A DNA stretch of 64,000 nucleotides from Pleurodeles waltl (taxonomy: Eukaryota > Chordata > Amphibia > Caudata > Salamandridae): NCBI RefSeq assembly GCF_031143425.1, contig NC_090438.1, positions 756,799,823 through 756,863,822 of the forward strand. The letters run 5' to 3'. The position numbers and the translations under genes are program-made. The notes below the pieces were generated by a model. It ran no database searches and was not told the origin of the DNA. It was given only the letters and a program-made list of their open reading frames with translations. Numbering within the stretch: position 1 is the first letter of the stretch; each line of letters starts with the position of its first letter. This document shows positions 58,584 through 64,000 of this stretch, piece by piece.

Positions 58584-60320
58584 GTCCTCAGTATCAGCCT
58601 TGATAGTGGGCCACCAGAAAGAGCGAAGCAGGAGCTCTTGGGTGGCTTTCATTCCGCGATGACCTGCGATGGGGGAGTCTTGGCACATACGTAGGGCTTC
58701 TGTCTGGACTATTTTAGTAGGTAGGAACAGGGCTTTGTTGTGGTAATAGTATTCCTGGTCTTTATGAAGCTGCGGGCGTAAATTGTTAATCTCCGTTGTT
58801 TCAAGGTTGGAATATTCGGATTTAACCTTGTCTAGGAATGTCTGCACTAGGCCAATGATCTTATTATTTTCAAATAGGTTTTGTACAGGAGAAACGCTAC
58901 ACTCAGGGTAACGACGGGACAGGGCATCTGCCAAGATATTCTGAGAACCAGGGATATATGTGATGTAAAAATCATACTGACTAAAAAAGAAAGCCCATCG
59001 AGCCTGCCGGCTATTTTGACACTGAAAGTTTCTCAAGCATTGTACATTTCTGTGATCTGTCCGTGCCTCAAAGGGTTCTTTCGAGCCCATAAGGAAGTGC
59101 CTCCATTCCGTGCAAGCTGTCTTCAAGGCGAGTAGTTCTCGTTCTAACACCGAATAGTTCAGTTCGGAGTTGGATAATATGTGTGAATGATAGAATACAG
59201 GATGCTCTAACCCATCATCATCTTGTTTTTGTAGCAAGGCAGCCCCTATAGCTCTTTCTGAGGCATCTGCGACAACGATGAACTGTTTGGTGGTGTCTGG
59301 GTGCCGTAGAATGGGTGCTTGAATGAAGGCCTTTTTTAATTCTTGAAAGGAAAACTCAGCGTCTTGTGTCCAACAAAAACCTTTCCTTAGATTGTCTTTC
59401 TTAAGGGTTTGTGTAATACAACTGGTTCTCTGGGCAAAGTCAGCTATACATTGTCGATAGAAATTGGCCAATCCCAAAAAGCACTGAGTTTCTTTGATGA
59501 AAGAGGGGGATGGCCAATCCAGAATGGCTTGAATCTTATCTGAATCCATGGCAACACCTACTTGGTTAATGCAATATCCCAGGTATTTTACCTCAGTTTG
59601 GTCAAATTCGCATTTTTCTGGCTTGCAGAATAGATGATGTTGTCTAAGTCTATCTAATACTTGGAGTACATGTTTAGTGTGTTGTTCTGGGTGGACAGAG
59701 AATATTAGAATGCCGTCCAGATAAACGACCACCGTTTGGTGTAGAAGATCAGAAAAAATAGCATCCATGAATCTTTGAAAGATGGAGGGGACATTGGTTA
59801 GTCCAAAAGGCATCACCCGGTATTCATAATGGCCGAAAGGTGTTCTGAAGGCGGTCTTCCATTCATCACCTTCCTTTATCCTTAAAAGATGGTATGCTCC
59901 TCTTAGATCTAACTTGGTGAATTTCTTTGCCCCTCTGACGGCTTCTAAGATGTCCTTAATAAGAGGTAGAGGGTATCGATCCTTAGTAGTAATCTTATTT
60001 AATCCTCTAAAGTCTATACAGGGACGCAAGTCTTTCGTCTTTTTTGGTACGAAAAAGAGAGGAGCCCCTGCAGGTGAGGAGGAAGGGGCAATCAAACCAC
60101 TCTGTACATTTTCCTCTAGGTATTCCTTGAGGTTCTTCTTCTCAGGCTCTGTTAGAGAGTACATTCGCCCAAAAGGAACCATAGCATCTGGTTCCAAAGG
60201 AATGGCGCAATCGTATTCTCTATGGGGTGGCAGTTCAGGTCTTTCTGGTTTCTGGAATACATCGGCATATTCTAGATAATGTCTGGGTACTCCTTGTAGA
60301 ACGTTAATGGAACATCCCAC
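58584..60320 (-). CDS. Chromovirus RT-RNase H and start of integrase
   Basis: Open for about 580 codons down to the foldback element. RT motifs: DLRPCIDFRGLNKIT, FTKLDLRGAYHLLRI, YRVMPFGLTNVPSIFQRFMD, and the active site VVVYLDGILIFS, where the second Asp of Y-L-D-D is Gly (codon 59714-59712), a single A-to-G change. RNase H: VVADASERAIGAALLQ, LERELLALKTACTEWRHFL and ARTDHRNVQ keep the acidic residues. The integrase zinc domain starts with SPIAGHRGMKATQELL and FWWP. As it stands the polymerase should be inactive. The frame probably belongs to a longer gag-pol or pol; no own start is evident. Confidence 0.9.
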
Positions 60321-60350
60321 CTTAGGTGGTGTAAGTAAGAGACTCTTCGG

Positions 60351-60720
60351 CTACCAATAGTTTCCTGCTAAATAACAGTGGTGTTGGCAAAAGTGAGAGG
60401 ATAGAGAAATGGTTCTTGTTTCCCAATTAATGTAGCGATTATGTTGAGTTAGCCATGGAATCCCCAGCATCATAACGTGATGTAGCGAGGAGATTAAATC
60501 GAAAGAAATGTTTTCTTGATGTTTCCCGAATTGTAGACATAGGGTAGGAGTGGTATACTGAACAGGTCCCGAGGCCAAGAGTGAACCATCCACCGTGTGG
60601 ACTTGTTCTGGTACTTCCTTAGGTATTTGCAGAATCTGTCTTTCCCTGGCCCAGGTCTCGTCTAGGTAGATACCACTGGCTCCACAATCCAGCAAGGCCA
60701 GTGCTCTTTCTTCACATCCG
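60351..60720 (-). pseudogene. Chromovirus aspartic protease
   Basis: Reads ALLDCGASGIYLDE at the active site (60689-60672) with Cys in place of the usual Ser or Thr of D-S/T-G, then VMMLGIPWLTQHN near the C-terminal flap, as in sushi-type elements. A stop at 60351 separates it from the RT frame, which overlaps in sense a few codons further on. Confidence 0.75.
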
Positions 60721-60819
60721 TCTGTTAAGTGGAGGGTAACAGGTAAGAGGAAAAGAGCAGTTCCTTCTTTCCGTGAGGAACAGATGGAAGGTATTTCGAA
60801 ATATCACGTCCTCACCCTT

Positions 60820-61741
60820 CTCACTGAGGACAGGAGTTGGGGTTTCCCAAGGGCCTGGCTGGACGGACGGGACAGGTACGAATTAGATGACCAGCATCAC
60901 CACAATAAAGGCAAAGTCCTTTTCTTCGTCTGTTTTACCGTTCACTAGATGGTAATGGCCCTCGTGCCATGTCAATTTACATAGGCTCTTCATCAGTAGC
61001 ACCCTTAGGTTCAGAACGAGTCTCCTCGGAACGATGAGGAAGGGTGCGGGACGTCATCGAGTGTGATGGTATACGACTCCTCTTCTTCTCCTCCCTTCGC
61101 TCATTTAAACGATATTCTATTGCTAGGGTCTGATCCATTAAACCCTTAAGATTCTCCACTCTGGCAGAGTGCACTAGTTCGTCCTTAATGTCATCCCTGA
61201 GACCCCTGCGAAACAGGGTCACCAAAGTACGCTCCACCCAGGAAGTTTCGTCTGCCAACTGTCTGAATTGTGTGATGTATTGTAAGACGTCCTGATTTCC
61301 TTGTTGAATATCGCATAGAGCTTCCTCTGCTGAAGACTCCAGTCCAGGACGCTCAAACATCTGTTTAAAGGCAGTGACAAAGCTTGAATAATTAGACAGG
61401 CTAGGGTCGTTGCTTGTCACCAAAGGGGTTACCCATGCCAAGGCTGGTCCAGATAGGGCACTGATCAAATACCCAACCTTGGTCTTTTCTTGCATGAACT
61501 GTGAAGGACGGAATGCGAAGTAGACTGTCAAGGCATCCAGGAACTCTCGCAATTTGTTAGGGTACCCAGAGAAGCGAGGCGTGGTTGCGGAGACAGTAGG
61601 AACATCGGTGGCTCTAGAGGCGAAGGCTTGTCGGAAGGCTGTATTTTCGGTACGTAGCTGTTGGAGTTCTTGAGCCTGTTGTTGGATCATCAGGAGCAAG
61701 GTTTGACTTGTTGGTTCTGTACTCATCACGGGATTCTCCAT
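60820..61741 (-). pseudogene. Chromovirus gag with zinc knuckle, two premature stops
   Basis: ATG at 61741 (another in frame at 61726). N-terminal helix TLLMIQQQAQELQQLRTEN, then the retrotransposon gag core (PRFSGYPNKLREFLDALTVYF, VGYLISALSGPALAW, FERPGLESSAEEALCDIQQG). This core is shared with domesticated PEG10/RTL-type genes of mammals. In the same frame after two TAA codons (60977 and about 60932) lies a perfect CCHC knuckle, [14 protein letters not shown], at 60913-60872. So gag is complete except for those two stops. Confidence 0.85.
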
Positions 61742-61779
61742 GGTTCCGGGCGGCGACTGGAGTTTTGGGCGTTGCAATC

Positions 61780-62581
61780 TGTCACAATTCACCTGGGCTT
61801 ACCGTCGATACTGGAGAGGGATGGTGAGCGGCCCGGTACCTGCAAGTCCTGCTCTGGCCGAGGTAGGGGTGACCCCTTCTGGTAGCCACGGTGCTGTTTG
61901 ACAATAGTAAGCCACTACAGTCCATGCCCTCCAGAAGGAGTCCCAGAGGAAAAACCTCAAGGGGGAAAAAACCTCCAACAGGAACTCCCTGAAACAGATG
62001 GAGGACACAAGGATTAGAACTCAAGATCCTGGAAGTCTGGAAGACTGAAGAAAGAACAAGAACGACTGGCGTCTCAAAAGAAAACCAGCCGGAGCGTGAC
62101 CACCACCACTGAAGTGTTGCAACGCAATGAGATGAAAGAAAGGTTCCCCTTATATACCCCTAGACAGGAAGTGATAAACAGGAAGAAGTAACACCACCAT
62201 CTTGGTTTGGGAAGAAGCCATAACTAAAAATAGAAAACATGCTCCTGTGTAAGAGAAATAATGCATGCAGGGAAGAAGGGAAGTGCACAGCATGCTGGGA
62301 AGGAGAAAGGCATGCTTTATAAACTAGGCATGTTTATTCAGAAAGATCTCGAGCGTGTGACAGGTGAGTGGTACTATGGAGGGGGGGCCGGGCACCCTAG
62401 GACAGAATTAACCTCGCGCGCTGAGCGCAGCGAGGACCGCGACCCGATTCTGGGTCTCCGGCCCTGCCGCGCTCTAAATACAGCGCGCGGCCGGAGAAAA
62501 GGGCCGCCGCGGGTGCCGCGACCCTTGACCCGGGCCGCTGCGGTTTCACTGGGTTGCGCTGCAGCGGCTCGCGGCACAACA
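61780..62581 (-). repeat. 5' LTR of chromovirus
   Basis: 802 bp, begins TGTCACAATTCACC and ends GGCACAACA on the plus strand. Differs from the 3' LTR at scattered sites and one 30-bp gap, so insertion was fairly recent compared with the Gmr1-like copies. Confidence 0.85.
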
Positions 62582-62586
62582 CGTAG

Positions 62587-63967
<1,381 letters not shown>

Positions 63968-64000
63968 CTGCCTTTGCTTCCACAAAGGTTATTAAATAGG
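63968..64000. other. Right flank of copy B, same as right flank of copy A
   Basis: CTGCCTTTGCTTCCACAAAG, then GTTA, equals 35602-35625 next to copy A. It begins with the CTGCC target duplication of copy A. Confidence 0.8.

Larger units (their letters stand above)
55953..62581 (-). mobile_element. Ty3/gypsy chromovirus, complete but defective (6.6 kb)
   Basis: LTRs at 55953-56784 (3') and 61780-62581 (5') begin TGTCAC and end ACAACA on the plus strand, with a near-perfect target duplication CTTAG/CGTAG (55948-55952 and 62582-62586). Order on the minus strand: gag, protease, RT, RNase H, integrase with chromodomain. That order and the chromodomain place it in the vertebrate chromoviruses (Sushi-type group). 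A GC-rich foldback element (57952-58580) splits the integrase. Defects: two stops near the gag end, Y-L-D-G in RT, and the foldback insertion. Confidence 0.92.

Overview
This is vertebrate nuclear DNA made almost entirely of transposable elements in nested layers. I found no intact host gene, tRNA or rRNA. The mix of repeats suggests a salamander with a giant genome, most likely a newt (Pleurodeles-like): DIRS-like gag, Gmr1-type Ty3/gypsy elements, a vertebrate chromovirus, a class I endogenous retrovirus, very long solo LTRs, foldback elements built of GC-rich hairpins, and a 322-bp tandem repeat carrying a hammerhead ribozyme. The species is an inference from repeat types I recognise; no database was searched.

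Layout. 1-1080: broken DIRS-like gag on the minus strand, running off the left edge. 2083-2640: 3' end of a LINE. 2665-10725 ('block P'): old non-coding sequence holding solo LTR 3520-6631 and a small foldback element at 7971-8140. 10733-12130: 5'-truncated LTR of another family. 12131-14499: unclassified. 14500-37335 ('block Q'): a second, diverged copy of parts of block P, split by a hammerhead-ribozyme array (14609-15854), a solo LTR (16081-18606) and a 16.3-kb Gmr1-like retrotransposon, copy A (19268-35601). Copy A itself holds two solo LTRs (24487-27139 and 27866-31562) and a GC-rich foldback element (34600-35227). 37336-47280: decayed class I endogenous retrovirus on the plus strand, cut by solo LTR 39842-42838 and by an unidentified minus-strand coding fragment (43815-44250). 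47385-63967: second Gmr1-like copy B, whose 5' LTR is interrupted by a 6.6-kb chromovirus (55953-62581). That chromovirus is in turn interrupted by a second GC-rich foldback element (57952-58580). The window ends just past copy B in sequence also found just past copy A.

How the parts relate. Both Gmr1-like copies are in the minus orientation with the Ty1/copia-like order gag-protease-integrase-RT-RNase H. They share the same damage in the RT and integrase active sites, the same difference between their 5' and 3' LTRs, and the same right-hand flank. I therefore read them as two copies of one integrated provirus made by DNA duplication. Six complete elements show 5-bp target duplications, which let the insertion order be read. 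None of the retroelements looks able to move by itself. The best preserved coding stretches are the chromovirus integrase with chromodomain and its RT-RNase H frame, whose catalytic YLDD has become YLDG.

The most interesting object is the ribozyme array. Nearly four 322-bp units, each with an octamer motif (ATGCAAAT) and a minus-strand hammerhead fold, are flanked by an 11-bp target duplication. The paralogous block P holds the matching empty site. This looks like a multimeric, retrozyme-like insertion related to newt satellite 2, rather than a locally grown satellite.
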